The notes under the pieces: generated by a model | Seen by the model: only the letters and a program-made list of their open reading frames with translations | Told to the model about the DNA's origin: nothing | Database searches by the model: none | Shown: one piece after another, positions 49,432 through 58,872 of the stretch | Position numbering within the stretch: the first letter of the stretch is position 1 | Layout: each line of letters begins with the position of its first letter | Assembly: GCA_003665825.1 (NCBI GenBank) | Contig: QPFY01000009.1 | Location: 372,001 to 436,000 of the forward strand | Direction: 5' to 3' | DNA from: Microbotryum silenes-acaulis | Taxonomy: Eukaryota > Basidiomycota > Microbotryomycetes > Microbotryales > Microbotryaceae | DNA: 64,000 nucleotides | Translations under genes and position numbers: made by a program

Positions 49432-50873
49432 TTGGTCAAGATCCTCCAAGTGCGCCAAGGCCAGCTCCAGCGAAAGCTCGCTTGGTTACAACGGGAGCCT
49501 CCACACTCCCGCCGTGACCGATTGCCGCCACCAGGCTCATCGGCTTCCTCGAGCAAGAACGCGACCAGACTCGAACCCGAATTGCCCTCTTTGCCTCCGC
49601 GTTCAGACTACTCGAACTTTTTGACGGCTGCGTCGACGCCCGTGACTGTGCTACCTCAATCCCCGGCGCCTATCGCAGAGCTTACTCATCGCCTCCAGCG
49701 GGTCCTCTTCAACCCCGGTGTTCACTTTCTCCAAGATCCTCGATCTCGCGTTTGGAACTTTCCCCGAGGATTACTCAACGATGTCCCACCTATCGAGGAT
49801 TTTGATCAGTCCAAACTGCCATGCTACGTGACGAGTTCGGAGGACAAGGATCTGATGGCCCTCGCCCAGAAGGAGGGCAAGAAATTCGTCGGAAGCACGA
49901 GCTCGACCGTAGCGATGCTTTGTCAGGTATGTCGGATTCTCGAGAATCCAACAAAAGGGTCATACGAAAAGGGTGCGGTCCTGACGACTGCTCCTCATCC
50001 ACAGATCTACTTCTGGATCAGTAAAGGAAAGGAAGTCAATTTGGACATGCTGTCGAGCATATGGGCGAAGCAGGTCAGTCTCCTGCTCATCGAACACAAG
50101 TCGGTGCTTCAAACCTGAGCTCGTGTCGTTGTCGCCGTCTCTCCGCAGAACAAGGACTTCAGCATGGGGCAGCATCTACCTGCTTCGGTCGAGCTCCTCT
50201 ACGAGAATGGGCGTCATTCGATTGATGCCGACAAATCAATCGATGTCACCTCGGGGATGAACGTATTGGCCGACTATGTGAGTTTTCATTGTGATAATCA
50301 CTCGTATTAAAGTGGGCTGATTCAGTGCATTTCCAACCGAGTCCGCAGGGTCACATGATGGAGAAGCTCTTGACGACAGATCAGCCCGAGTTCAGGAGGT
50401 TCCTCAAGTCAAGCCCGAATCCCGCTGCCTCCGAAGTTGATCAACGCCAGGCGTATCACTACATGGCGGTAAAATTGCAGCAGAGCAACGGTCTATCGTG
50501 AAGGAGTATTGGGCGCTGATTTTTGACCTGCTGTTTTGTATTTTCAGACGGATCACATGGTCCTACGTTCTCAGCTGGATGCGCATGACCCACATCTCCC
50601 CAATGTGTCCTTCGATCTCAAGACCAGGGGGACGATCGCTATCCGCCAAGATCGGCTGAACTACATCGAAGGCGCCGGCTACACCGTCGATCGGCTGCGA
50701 GGACTGTGGAACTCGTTCGAACGCGAGTACTACGATCTCATTCGCTCGGCCTTCCTCAAGTATCAGTTCCAAGCACGCATCGGCCACATGGACGGTTGCT
50801 TCGTCGCTTACCACTCGACGCGCACGTTCTACGGCTTCCAATACGTCCCGATCGAAGAAATGGACGTTGCGTT
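49432..50873 (+). pseudogene. PET127: PET127, 5' fragment (interrupted)
   Basis: Pet127 is a mitochondrial membrane-associated protein involved in processing and decay of mitochondrial RNA. Exons visible are up to 49926, 50005-50073, 50149-50277, 50349-50468 and 50548-50873, all phase-0 GT-AG introns. Family blocks are GVHFLQDPRSRVWNF, YVTSSEDKDLMALAQKEGKKFVGSTSS, SIDADKSIDV, HMMEKLLT, HMVLRSQLDAHDPHLP, FDLKTRGTIAIR, SFEREYYDLIRSAFLKYQFQ and DGCFVAYHSTRTFYGFQY. The frame is cut at EEMDVA by the inserted element at 50874, which adds about a dozen residues and a stop. The 5' boundary is approximate; N-terminal exons may lie upstream. Confidence 0.85.
50869..50873 (+). repeat. Target-site duplication GCGTT, left copy
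   Basis: GCGTT immediately left of the inserted TGTCAGAACCC end. The same five bases occur at the right junction. Joining PET127 across one copy restores EMDVALFGNHETGNQ. Confidence 0.85.
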
Positions 50874-51107
50874 TGTCAGAACCCAATCATATCTGATTCT
50901 CTTCTAATCCTATTCACTTCTCATGCCACTATTTCACTCCTACTTTGCACTCCTTCTTTAGCCTATTACCCTCGACGCCGGATCCCTGCGCCTGATTGCG
51001 ACTCGGTTGACACGTTGGCTTGGGTTGAAGTCGCGCGCCTCACGAGCGCTCGTCTCTCTTCCTTCTTCATCCATCTTCCATCCTCAATCTTGCGCTCGTA
51101 CTCAACC
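50874..51107 (+). repeat. LTR copy, outer arm of palindrome
   Basis: Begins TGTCAGAACCC and is near-perfectly repeated in reverse at 51152-51382. The differences noticed are the second base (G versus A) and a 3-nt indel near 50955. The loop between the arms is 44 nt. Confidence 0.9.
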
Positions 51108-51151
51108 CCTTGAGTCGGGATCCAGTCCTCAATACTTTTAAAAATTCAGGC

Positions 51152-51382
51152 GGTTGAGTACGAGCGCAAGATTGAGGATGGAAGATGGATGAAGAAGGAA
51201 GAGAGACGAGCGCTCGTGAGGCGCGCGACTTCAACCCAAGCCAACGTGTCAACCGAGTCGCAATCAGGCGCAGGGATCCGGCGTCGAGGGTAATAGGCTA
51301 AAGGAGTGCAAAGTAGGAGTGAAATAGTGGCATGAGAAGTGAATAGGATTAGAAGAGAATCAGATATGATTGGGTTCTGATA
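51152..51382 (-). repeat. LTR copy, inner arm (3' LTR of the element)
   Basis: On the minus strand it begins TATCAGAACCC directly after a purine tract that fits a polypurine primer site, so this is the genuine 3' LTR position. Confidence 0.88.
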
Positions 51383-51403
51383 CCCCCCGTGCTTCCATGC
51401 CAG

Positions 51404-53140
51404 TCAAGCTGAGACATCGGTAGGCAAGAGTTGAAAGCGATTAGGGGTGGTCCAGTCCGGGCGGGTGCGGGGTGGGGTTGAATTTGATGGTTGAGAAAAG
51501 GCGATGAAGGAACTGAGTTGGCTGGAGCGTGGCGGTGATTGGGACGCGTGCCACTTTTGGACGATGAGTTTGCCAGCGGTCGCAAGGGTCACATTGAGAC
51601 GATAGTGGTTAGACGTGGTGGCTGTAGCAGTTGCGAAAATACCCGATTGGGCGGTGCTGAGTTCGGCTCTACTTCTGGTGAAAGACGTGAGGACGCCTTT
51701 GGAACCCATCTGGAAGACGGAAACGATGTTGGCGGGAGCATTGGGCGCAAATTGGACGTTGGTGAGTTTGACCAAAACTCCCCGATCGGTGCGGAGTTCG
51801 ACTGAGCCAGTGCCTTTGACAGCCGTCTGGCCGCCGATGCCTACGATGTGATGAGATGAGGGCTTGAGTTGGCCTGAAAACAGGGAGCGGTCGTTGACGA
51901 TGTGGAAAGGCGAGGCTGAATCAAGGAGGAAGTCTGTTTGTTGAGTGGAATTTGGAGTTGTTGTGTGGAAAGACATGAAGAAGTCGTCGAGTTCTTGGGA
52001 CGAAGGCGGCGCCGTCACGTAAGGTGCCGGGGCGGGGATGGCTGCGAAGGATGAGACATTTTCGGGGTTTGGGGAAGAGGTGGTTGACTTCTGGAGTTTT
52101 AAGTCTCGAAGTGCCGACTTGAGCTCGAAGTACTTGCGGCGACGGTCGGTGTCAGGGCATTGATCAGCCCAGTGTTTGCCTTCGTCGCATACGGGGCAGG
52201 GGCTAGAGGCTTCGTTGGGTCGCTGTGACCTCGCATTGGATCGGTTGTGAGACTGTGTTGCTGGTTGAGGAGACGCGACGTATGCTGGAGTGGTGCTGTT
52301 AATCGGGTGTTCGCTCATCAATCTCACTTCACGGCGAAGGGAGAAGATGAGGTCTTCGATTTTTGGGAGCGTAGTGGCCGCGGCCTGACGCTGGTTGAAG
52401 GTAGATTTCCAATTGTTGTAAAGTTGCGGCATGTTGAGGAGTAGGCGTGCGGTAAGGACTTGTTCGAAATCGATGTTCAGGTTTCGCATTGAGTTGACAA
52501 TGATGCGGACATGACCAGCCCACTGATTGAAGCCCGATTCGGTCGTGGGGATCGGCGGAAGGTTCCAGAACTCGCCAACGAGGGTCGCGGCGGCTTGAGC
52601 GTCGCTGGGGCGGTAGCGACTAGCAAGTTCGAGCCAGCACTCGTGGGCCGTGCCTTTCATCTGGCGAATCGGAATGATGTCCGAGGAGCAGATCGGATCG
52701 ATGGAAGCGATGAGGACCCGCGATGCGTACTCTTGTCCGCGTGCGTAGTAGGCGTCGGTCCAGTTCACCTTGTCTCTGCCCCCGGTGAGGTAGTCGTAGA
52801 CATCGTCCGGAAGGAACATGTTGAGAAAGCCGTCCCATTCGACGAAGTTCGCGCGGCCTTTGAGCATGTAGGCTTCCGGGACGACGATGGTGGACGGCAT
52901 GCCGTCGGTCGGTTTTTCCTGTTTGGCGGGCGTGCTGGCAGCCGCTTGCGAAGCCTCCAGTCGCGTGATTTTGGCGACAAGCGCGGCGTAGTCAGCCTGA
53001 AGGTTGGCCAAGGCCGCGGCGTCGGATGATGATGTGGTTTCTGGTGGTGGTGTCGAGTCAGCCATCGGTGGTGGGACAGTAGTAGATTTGTCGGAAGCTG
53101 TAGTAGCTTTAGTGGCTTTGCTGGTAGATTGTGGGCTCAT
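51404..53140 (-). CDS. Copia-type Gag with protease remnant
   Basis: Structural polyprotein of a Ty1/copia-like element, 578 residues. The N-terminus is Ser/Thr/Pro-rich with a short coiled coil, followed by a gag core (GRANFVEWDGFLNMFLPDDV ... CWLELASRYRPSDAQAAATL). A CCHC knuckle follows (CPVCDEGKHWADQCP). The protease-like part has LLDSASPFHIVND (DSA where active copia proteases have DSG), GIGGQTAVKGTGSVEL and NIVSVFQM. The chain degenerates after KLIVQKWHASQ, where the integrase zinc region would start. The frame itself has no stop, suggesting recent or maintained gag. Confidence 0.88.
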   Translation of the reverse strand: MSPQSTSKATKATTASDKSTTVPPPMADSTPPPETTSSSDAAALANLQADYAALVAKITRLEASQAAASTPAKQEKPTDGMPSTIVVPEAYMLKGRANFVEWDGFLNMFLPDDVYDYLTGGRDKVNWTDAYYARGQEYASRVLIASIDPICSSDIIPIRQMKGTAHECWLELASRYRPSDAQAAATLVGEFWNLPPIPTTESGFNQWAGHVRIIVNSMRNLNIDFEQVLTARLLLNMPQLYNNWKSTFNQRQAAATTLPKIEDLIFSLRREVRLMSEHPINSTTPAYVASPQPATQSHNRSNARSQRPNEASSPCPVCDEGKHWADQCPDTDRRRKYFELKSALRDLKLQKSTTSSPNPENVSSFAAIPAPAPYVTAPPSSQELDDFFMSFHTTTPNSTQQTDFLLDSASPFHIVNDRSLFSGQLKPSSHHIVGIGGQTAVKGTGSVELRTDRGVLVKLTNVQFAPNAPANIVSVFQMGSKGVLTSFTRSRAELSTAQSGIFATATATTSNHYRLNVTLATAGKLIVQKWHASQSPPRSSQLSSFIAFSQPSNSTPPRTRPDWTTPNRFQLLPTDVSA

Positions 53141-53149
53141 AACCTTTTA

Positions 53150-53154
53150 GCGTT
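53150..53154 (+). repeat. Target-site duplication GCGTT, right copy
   Basis: Matches 50869-50873 and marks the right insertion boundary; PET127 coding sequence resumes here. Confidence 0.85.
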
Positions 53155-53933
53155 GTTTGGCAATCACGAGACGGGCAACCAAATATTCCGCCTCGCTCTG
53201 GGCTTCTTGGAACGGATCTTACTTGAAGCGACGAGTCTGTGTACCCTGAGCGTTCGATTCGAATGACCTTTGCCGCCAGTCCCAAAGAAGATGTGCTGAG
53301 AGTTTACGTCACGCCCCAATCGGATCGACCACGGATGATGTTGCAGGTCCTCTGACTTTGCTCGAGTACAGGGGGACGAATTACGTCAACGGACAACCCG
53401 TTCGACACGTCATGATCGGTCCTCGAGAGGACACCCCCGCACCCTCTACGCCCAAGCCAGCGGCCGATGCGGCTCCGGTCCGTACGACTCTGCCCCACCT
53501 ACTTCCTTCTAAATGGGAGGTCGGGTACTCCGTGACTCGATCGTCGACCTCCGACCCCGACGGGTCGCCTTTGCCTCCACAAGAGGTTCGAAGCATGTTG
53601 ACGTCCGTGCGGGCGACTCAGCGCATGTTCTCGACCTTGTACTTGCCGTCCGGGATCAGTCTACACGACTTGGAGGACGCGAGGAAGAGGGTCGCGGCCG
53701 CTTACGAAACAGGAGAGGAACCGAGCGAAGATGACCTCAAGCTCATCAAGATGTTGCCGGAGCGGGAAGGGATGAAATATGGGCGACCATCGAAACTGGT
53801 CTCTCAATTGAGGATGCGGGCAAAGAGCAACGCCAAAACGAACGAGCTGCAGGAGTCGGACGATGAGAACAGTGGGCATTACGAGATAAGGTCGACCTTG
53901 GTGTCGAGGAAGGATCGACTTGAAGAGCAGTAG
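53150..53933 (+). pseudogene. PET127: PET127, 3' fragment with two frameshifts
   Basis: Continues PET127 directly after the insertion: ALFGNHETGNQIFRLALGF and LERILLEATS. It then jumps frame at about 53239, where GT is doubled, to YPERSIRMTFAASP and VLRVYVTP. It jumps again at about 53350, where CT is doubled, to LTLLEYRGTNYVNGQPV. The rest runs open to a stop at 53931-53933 with the C-terminal family block KWEVGYSV. Removing one dinucleotide at each site would restore a single frame by inspection. No splice sites explain the jumps. Together with the insertion this makes the locus non-functional unless an intact copy exists elsewhere. Confidence 0.8.
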
Positions 53934-54332
53934 TGTTATACTTTTGCTGAAGAGGATGTACATATGTTTTTATCTTGTATTGCATCATCCCTCATCATGT
54001 TGAGGCGGCCATGCCGGTCTTCAGGCCTGTTCGTACCACAGCCGGCCGGCGGGAGCACCACCGATGGGATCAAGCAGGCGCCGTTCTGGCGCCAGCCACC
54101 CAGAGCGACGACAACAAACTTGCCACCTCTTTCTCATCGTTATCATCATCACTGAACTTCTGGGCCTCACCGACTTCATTGACTCCATCGTGGTGCGAGC
54201 CCCTCCCGTCCGAATCAGCACCGCTTGACGGCGCCTGTTGTGAAGCTGAACGGGAGCGAGTGCTACATACGAGCAAAGTATAAACACAAGTTCAGAAATC
54301 GGCACATAATACTCCATTCGTGCCATTCCCGC
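53934..54332. other. Convergent 3' intergenic region
   Basis: 399 bp between the PET127 remnant and the minus-strand small gene. I see nothing supportable in it. Confidence 0.4.
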
Positions 54333-54851
54333 TTACGTGGTCGTCTGCCTGGACCTCTTGTGGTCGTGCTCGATCGACTTGGTCGAATCTCGCTTCTGCC
54401 TCTTCCCCCGATACGTCGTCTCCTCGTCAGATGCGGGAGACGTAGTGTCCTTCGGCCTCGTACTATGCTCTCGGCTCTTCGATGGATCTGGTGGAGTTGT
54501 ATCCCGACGTTTCGGTAGACGAGCCTTGCGAGGAGCGATCAGAGGCGGCAAAACTTGAATTGGGTGTGGATCCTGGCTTGCCGGTCCATAGAGGATCGTC
54601 ATGCTCCGTTCGAGCTCCTCAATCACACTGTAAAGGCCAGCAGCAACGGACTCAACTTAGCTCGCCTGCCTGATGTTCGGTAATCCAAAGATTCATCCGG
54701 ATTACCTTGATGATATACCTTCGACCCCTTTTGCAACATCGAGCACAGTTTCCCACCCGATAGCCCGTGGCAGTTGGACCGGATCGATCGCGCCGGTCCG
54801 TTGGTAAAAGTCCATCGGAGGCGGTGGGCCCAAAGGGACACGCCCCAACAT
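54333..54851 (-). CDS. Small basic protein of unknown function
   Basis: Not recognised. Exons 54851-54706 and 54627-54333 (GT-AG intron of 78 nt) give 146 residues starting MLGRVPLGPPPPMDFYQR. The N-terminal 60 residues look folded (AIGWETVLDVAKGVEGI, VIEELERSMTILYGP). The C-terminal half is a Lys/Arg/Asp/Thr-rich tail with KRR and KRQKR clusters that could act as nuclear signals. The frame is open upstream of the ATG to about 54965 without another ATG, so a 5' exon is possible. It is divergent from the GPD gene. Confidence 0.45.
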
Positions 54852-55140
54852 TCCTTCGATTTTCGGAGTTGTGTGAATATGGGAGCACACGGCGAACTCG
54901 GGCGCACCTCGCCATCCTCTCCCTCTTGACCCATCGTCGAACGCTCTTCACCTACGTCACGCACAGCCCATCGTGGCTTCTTGCATCTCCTCGAGATTTG
55001 CCTTCTCCGTCTGTGCCGCCTCTATCCACAGTAGCAGCATTAGCAGGAGCACTATCCGCCGCACCCTCCTGATCACTCTGCAGTGCACCCTGACCCAACT
55101 TCCTCCGCTATCGACTCGCTCCTCCTCTTCGCAAGCGAGC

Positions 55141-56756
55141 ATGGCCTTCCCTTCGACCTCACCCGCACCCCCAGGTGGAAAATGGAAGATCGCCGTCATC
55201 GGTCAGTCCCGCTCTCGAGGCCTCAGGAGGGGTTCTTTACCGGGTTTCCTGAGCGCGGCTGATCGGTTTCGAACAGGTTCGGGCAATTGGGGCAGCGCGA
55301 TTGCGAGGCTGATCGGCATCAACGTACAGGCCAAGCCCCATCTGTTTGAGCCCGAGGTCAAGATGTGGGTCTATGAGGAGCAGGTAAGTTTATCTCTGCG
55401 CTTAGGAGGATGAAACCCTCCCACCCCTGTGCCCCAAATCACTCCCATCCCAGGTTCCAACCGCATCTCCGAGTCCACCGGGGAGCTTTCACGTTGGCTG
55501 TGTGAGGCTGAGCTGCCTGTTCCATCGTAACTGATCCTGCTCCGACACTTCCCAATCCAGTTCAAGGGTCGATCACTGGTACAACAATTCAATGAATCAC
55601 ACGAGAACGTCAAGTACCTGCCCGGTATCAAGATCCCGCACTGCGTCGTCGCCGAAGCCGACCTCGTCCGCTCGGTGCAAGGCGCCAACGCGCTCGTCTT
55701 TGTCACCCCTCATGCCTTTGTCCCCGGTATTTGCAAGCAACTCAGAGGCAAAATTGACCCCAACTGTCGAGCATTGTCGCTCGTTAAGGGCGTTGAGGTC
55801 TCGGCCGAGCATATCTCCATCTTCGCTCAGGTGATTGAGGAGCAGCTCGGGATCCCGTGTGGAGCCCTTTCGGGTGCCAACATCGCCGACGAGGTTGCGA
55901 GGGATGCCTTCGGAGAAACGACGATCGCATGCAAGGACCAACAAGAGGGCCAAAGGTGGTACGAGGCGTTCCACACACCGACGTTCCACGTCCAAATTAC
56001 CGATGACGTCGTTGGCGTCTCGTTGGCCGGAGCGCTCAAGAACGTCGTCGCTATCGCTGCGGGGGCTTGTGATGGGTTGGGATGGGGCAACAATGCCAAG
56101 GCAGCTATCATGAGGTGTGTTCATCATGTCCGATTAGAAGAGTTTTGTTGACTGACACCCCGGTTTCGGTGCAGGATCGGACTTCTCGAAATGCGAAAAT
56201 TCGCTCTCGAATTCTTCGATACTGCCCGACCAGAGACCTTCGTTCATTCTTCAGCTGGGATAGCCGACTTGATCACGTCGTGTCTTGGTGGGAGGAACCG
56301 CAAGTGCGGAGAAGCGTTCGTCAAGACTGGCAAGGTGAGCATGTTTCATTTTCCGGGCGCTCGGGCAATCAGAGGCCTGATTGGGACTGAAACAGGGCTG
56401 GCTCTTACCTTTGGGGGGTTACAGTCTTTCGATGTACTGGAACGAGAGATGCTGAATGGACAAAAGCTTCAAGGCGTTCAGACAGCGAAAGAAGTCCATG
56501 GTGAGTTCCTGCAGTGGCACAATCTTACCTAGTCGAGCTAACGAGTGCACAATTATTCTTCACAGAATTCCTCAAGGCGCGAGGGACAGTTGACAGCTAC
56601 CCTCTCTTCCACGCTGTGGTGAGTTCCGATGAGGAAACACACCTCCCAAGCCTTCGGGGGAGCCAAACTGACTCTGCTTGAACCAAATTATTGAGCTCAC
56701 AGTACAATATCGCTTACGAAGGGCTCCCGCCGGCAAAGTTAACTGCCCATCTCTGA
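55141..56756 (+). CDS. GPD1: NAD-dependent glycerol-3-phosphate dehydrogenase
   Basis: Reduces dihydroxyacetone phosphate to glycerol-3-phosphate for glycerol and lipid synthesis and redox balance. Exons are 55141-55201, 55277-55383, 55561-56114, 56175-56334, 56425-56500, 56566-56618 and 56703-56756, giving 354 residues. The NAD fold has [13 protein letters not shown] (spliced across intron 1), [24 protein letters not shown] and [13 protein letters not shown]. The catalytic half has [17 protein letters not shown], Lys and Asn in NNAKAAIMR, and [20 protein letters not shown]. The frame continues upstream to an ATG at 54973, adding 56 residues with no Asp or Glu and several Arg/Ser, which resembles a mitochondrial presequence. 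Confidence 0.94.
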
Positions 56757-56966
56757 TCCCGGCTCCTTTTCCCTTGGACGGAAGGATACAATATCATAGA
56801 TGGCAGGATGGCATTTGTCTTTGGTTCACGGGCTTTCCTGGCTACGACCCCACATTCGTACAATTTTGTTTCACGACCTCGCCTGTCCCCTCGCTTGCAA
56901 CTCTAGACACGTTCTCAGCTATAATGTTTCCTCAAATACCAGAACTTATTTCATCCCATCCCGAGT

Positions 56967-58465
56967 CTATACCAAATCTCCAAACAGCCTTCTCGTATTC
57001 TCCGTCGTGATCCTCGCCACTTCCTTCAAACTAACTCCCTTCAACTGCGCGACGACCCAAGCGACCTGGCCTGTCGAACTAGGTTCGCTACGCCCTTTGA
57101 CGCCTTTACCTTCGACCCAACGTTCTTTCTTCGTTTGTTGCGGGATGTAGAGCGTTTTAAGGTTGGGGGGGAGGGAGGATAGGTAAGGATGGGAGGCGTG
57201 GGAGGGTCGGATCTGAAGAGGTAGTCGAATGAACAACAGGAGTCAGTAATATTCTGTGGAGAGGCGAACATCCAATTTTGGGGTAGAATCCTTACCTCGC
57301 ACCATGGACAGTCGGATTCGACCATGAGTTTGTCTAGTGGTAAGGCTCTCACACATTCGACGTTTTCTTCTGTTTTCAACGAGCATCTGGAAGGGGAGAA
57401 ACGATGAGGTCTCAGCCCGAGTAGTCATGATCGATCTTCGCGCATCGAGAGTATGACTTGAAGCATACCCACTATCATCAAGAAGAGCCGAGCGGACAAG
57501 CCAGGATGTGAGAAGTCAGTATCCGTCAGGGCGACCAGGACATCACACCCCACTAAGAACTGACTTTATCCCAATAAAGTACCCCAACTCGATACAATCC
57601 AATGCCTCTTGCAAGCTTCCCGAATGAGAATGCACCACACCTCTCAACCCTTGGCCATCTTCCTTCAAGATTCGGATGAAGTCCTCGTGCGCTGCTCTTG
57701 AGTGAAGGAATAAGGGTAAGTCGAATTTTCGCGCGAGGGTCAGTTGGGGTGAAAAGTGCCGCAGTTGGACGTCGCGTGGGCAGAGATTGAGGCGGTCGTA
57801 GTCTAGGCCACATTCACCGACTGTTATTCGTATAACATCCGAAGAGAGACCGATCAGTAAGAAGGGTCAGCAGGGAGAGTTTCATCTGGGCGACTAATGA
57901 CGTCAAGATTGCTTTGAAGCGCGAACCTGCTTTGACCTTGTCCCTGTTACTTTCAATCAACCGACTCAACGTTTCCAGGTATGCCTCAGGTCCTTCCTTG
58001 TGTTGATCGAATTCGCAGGCTCGACACGGGTGACATCCGACGGTCGCGTAGAGGCCATCTGCTCCAACGAAGTCCCGATCAGCTCTCGACTCGGTCGTCA
58101 AATCCTCCCCTCAATCGCTTCCTAAACTGACCATATTTCTTTGTCAACTCAACCACCTCCTGAGCGCCCTTCACACAATCCCCCGTCAACAATTGCGCCT
58201 TGACGCCAGCCAGACGAGCTCGTGAGAGAATGGCGAGGAAGTCCGAAGGGTGGTGTTGCTTGCCATGGTACGATCCTTGGAATACAGGGTCGCCTAAATT
58301 GGAGCCAATGTCTGTGAAATTTGAGAGAGGTCTGAGTTTCATGTAAGTAGTTTCGGAGGAGGCAGAAGCTTGTCTAGACTGACCGACCAAGACGGGTGGT
58401 GGGGGTGAAACGTTTTGAGAGCTAGCAGTCACAGCTGTAGCTGTTGTTTCCGGGGCGGTCGACAT
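56967..58465 (-). CDS. TatD-family metal-dependent deoxyribonuclease
   Basis: TIM-barrel metallo-DNase of the TatD/TATDN1 family, linked to DNA fragmentation and oxidative damage repair. Exons are 58465-58132, 58058-57927, 57820-57565, 57471-57469 (3 nt), 57386-57296 and 57212-56967, giving 353 residues. Motifs are FTDIGSNLGDPVF, LYATVGCHPCR, the metal-ligand segment VGECGLDYDRLN, LPLFLHSRAAHEDF, GVVHSHSGS, INGCSLKTEENV and the acid in LMVESDCPWC. The sequence GINGCSLKTEEN requires a single-codon-length exon (TGG) at 57471-57469 flanked by AG and GT; skipping it keeps frame but replaces the invariant Asn-Gly by Lys. The start is the first ATG of the frame. Confidence 0.9.
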
Positions 58466-58872
58466 TCGTCGCAAGTGACGAATGCCTGAGAGGAGAGCAA
58501 GAGCCTTACGAGACGTCTTGCTTGGAAGTGGGCGAGAAGGAATTCGAGATTCGATCAAGATCGAGAGCAGCGTGAGCACGAGACCGACCCCCCTCCACAC
58601 TGCGAACCATCGTCAGTTCTTGCGCTCGCCCGTTCTGGCCCGTTGAGGCCAGCTTGATTGAGACTTTGTTCATCATCTTCCGACAGGACGAAATATGATT
58701 GAAGGTTTACGATGTAGAAGGTTGATGGGTGGACAACCGTCCAAATCGCTTTCTTCAGGAGGACTGAGCATTGGTTGATCAGAGCTCGGAGTTTGCCAAA
58801 GAATTCACATTCCAAAGCTCAACCAGACTACTTCTACAACACTCGTACTGTACCCCGAAAAAAAACTCTTTT
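58466..58872. promoter_or_regulatory. Intergenic, TF 3' end / TatD promoter
   Basis: 407 bp between same-strand genes. The frame open upstream of 58465 (to about 58600) begins without ATG and is not called. Confidence 0.4.

Larger units (their letters stand above)
50874..53149 (-). mobile_element. Gag-only Ty1/copia-type retroelement with inverted LTRs at one end
   Basis: A 2,276-bp insertion inside PET127 bounded by GCGTT duplications. Coding strand is minus: a gag-protease frame (53140-51404), a purine run ending GGGGGG, then the 3' LTR (51382-51152). Beyond it lies a second, head-to-head LTR copy (50874-51107). No integrase, reverse transcriptase or RNase H is present, and no LTR exists at the right (5') end, where the element begins about 9 bp before the gag ATG. 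It therefore depends on other copies for movement and has a malformed structure. Confidence 0.85.

Noticed and set aside
49286..49624. 112-codon plus-strand frame overlapping the start of PET127
   Set aside because: It is an out-of-frame shadow of the PET127 5' exon.
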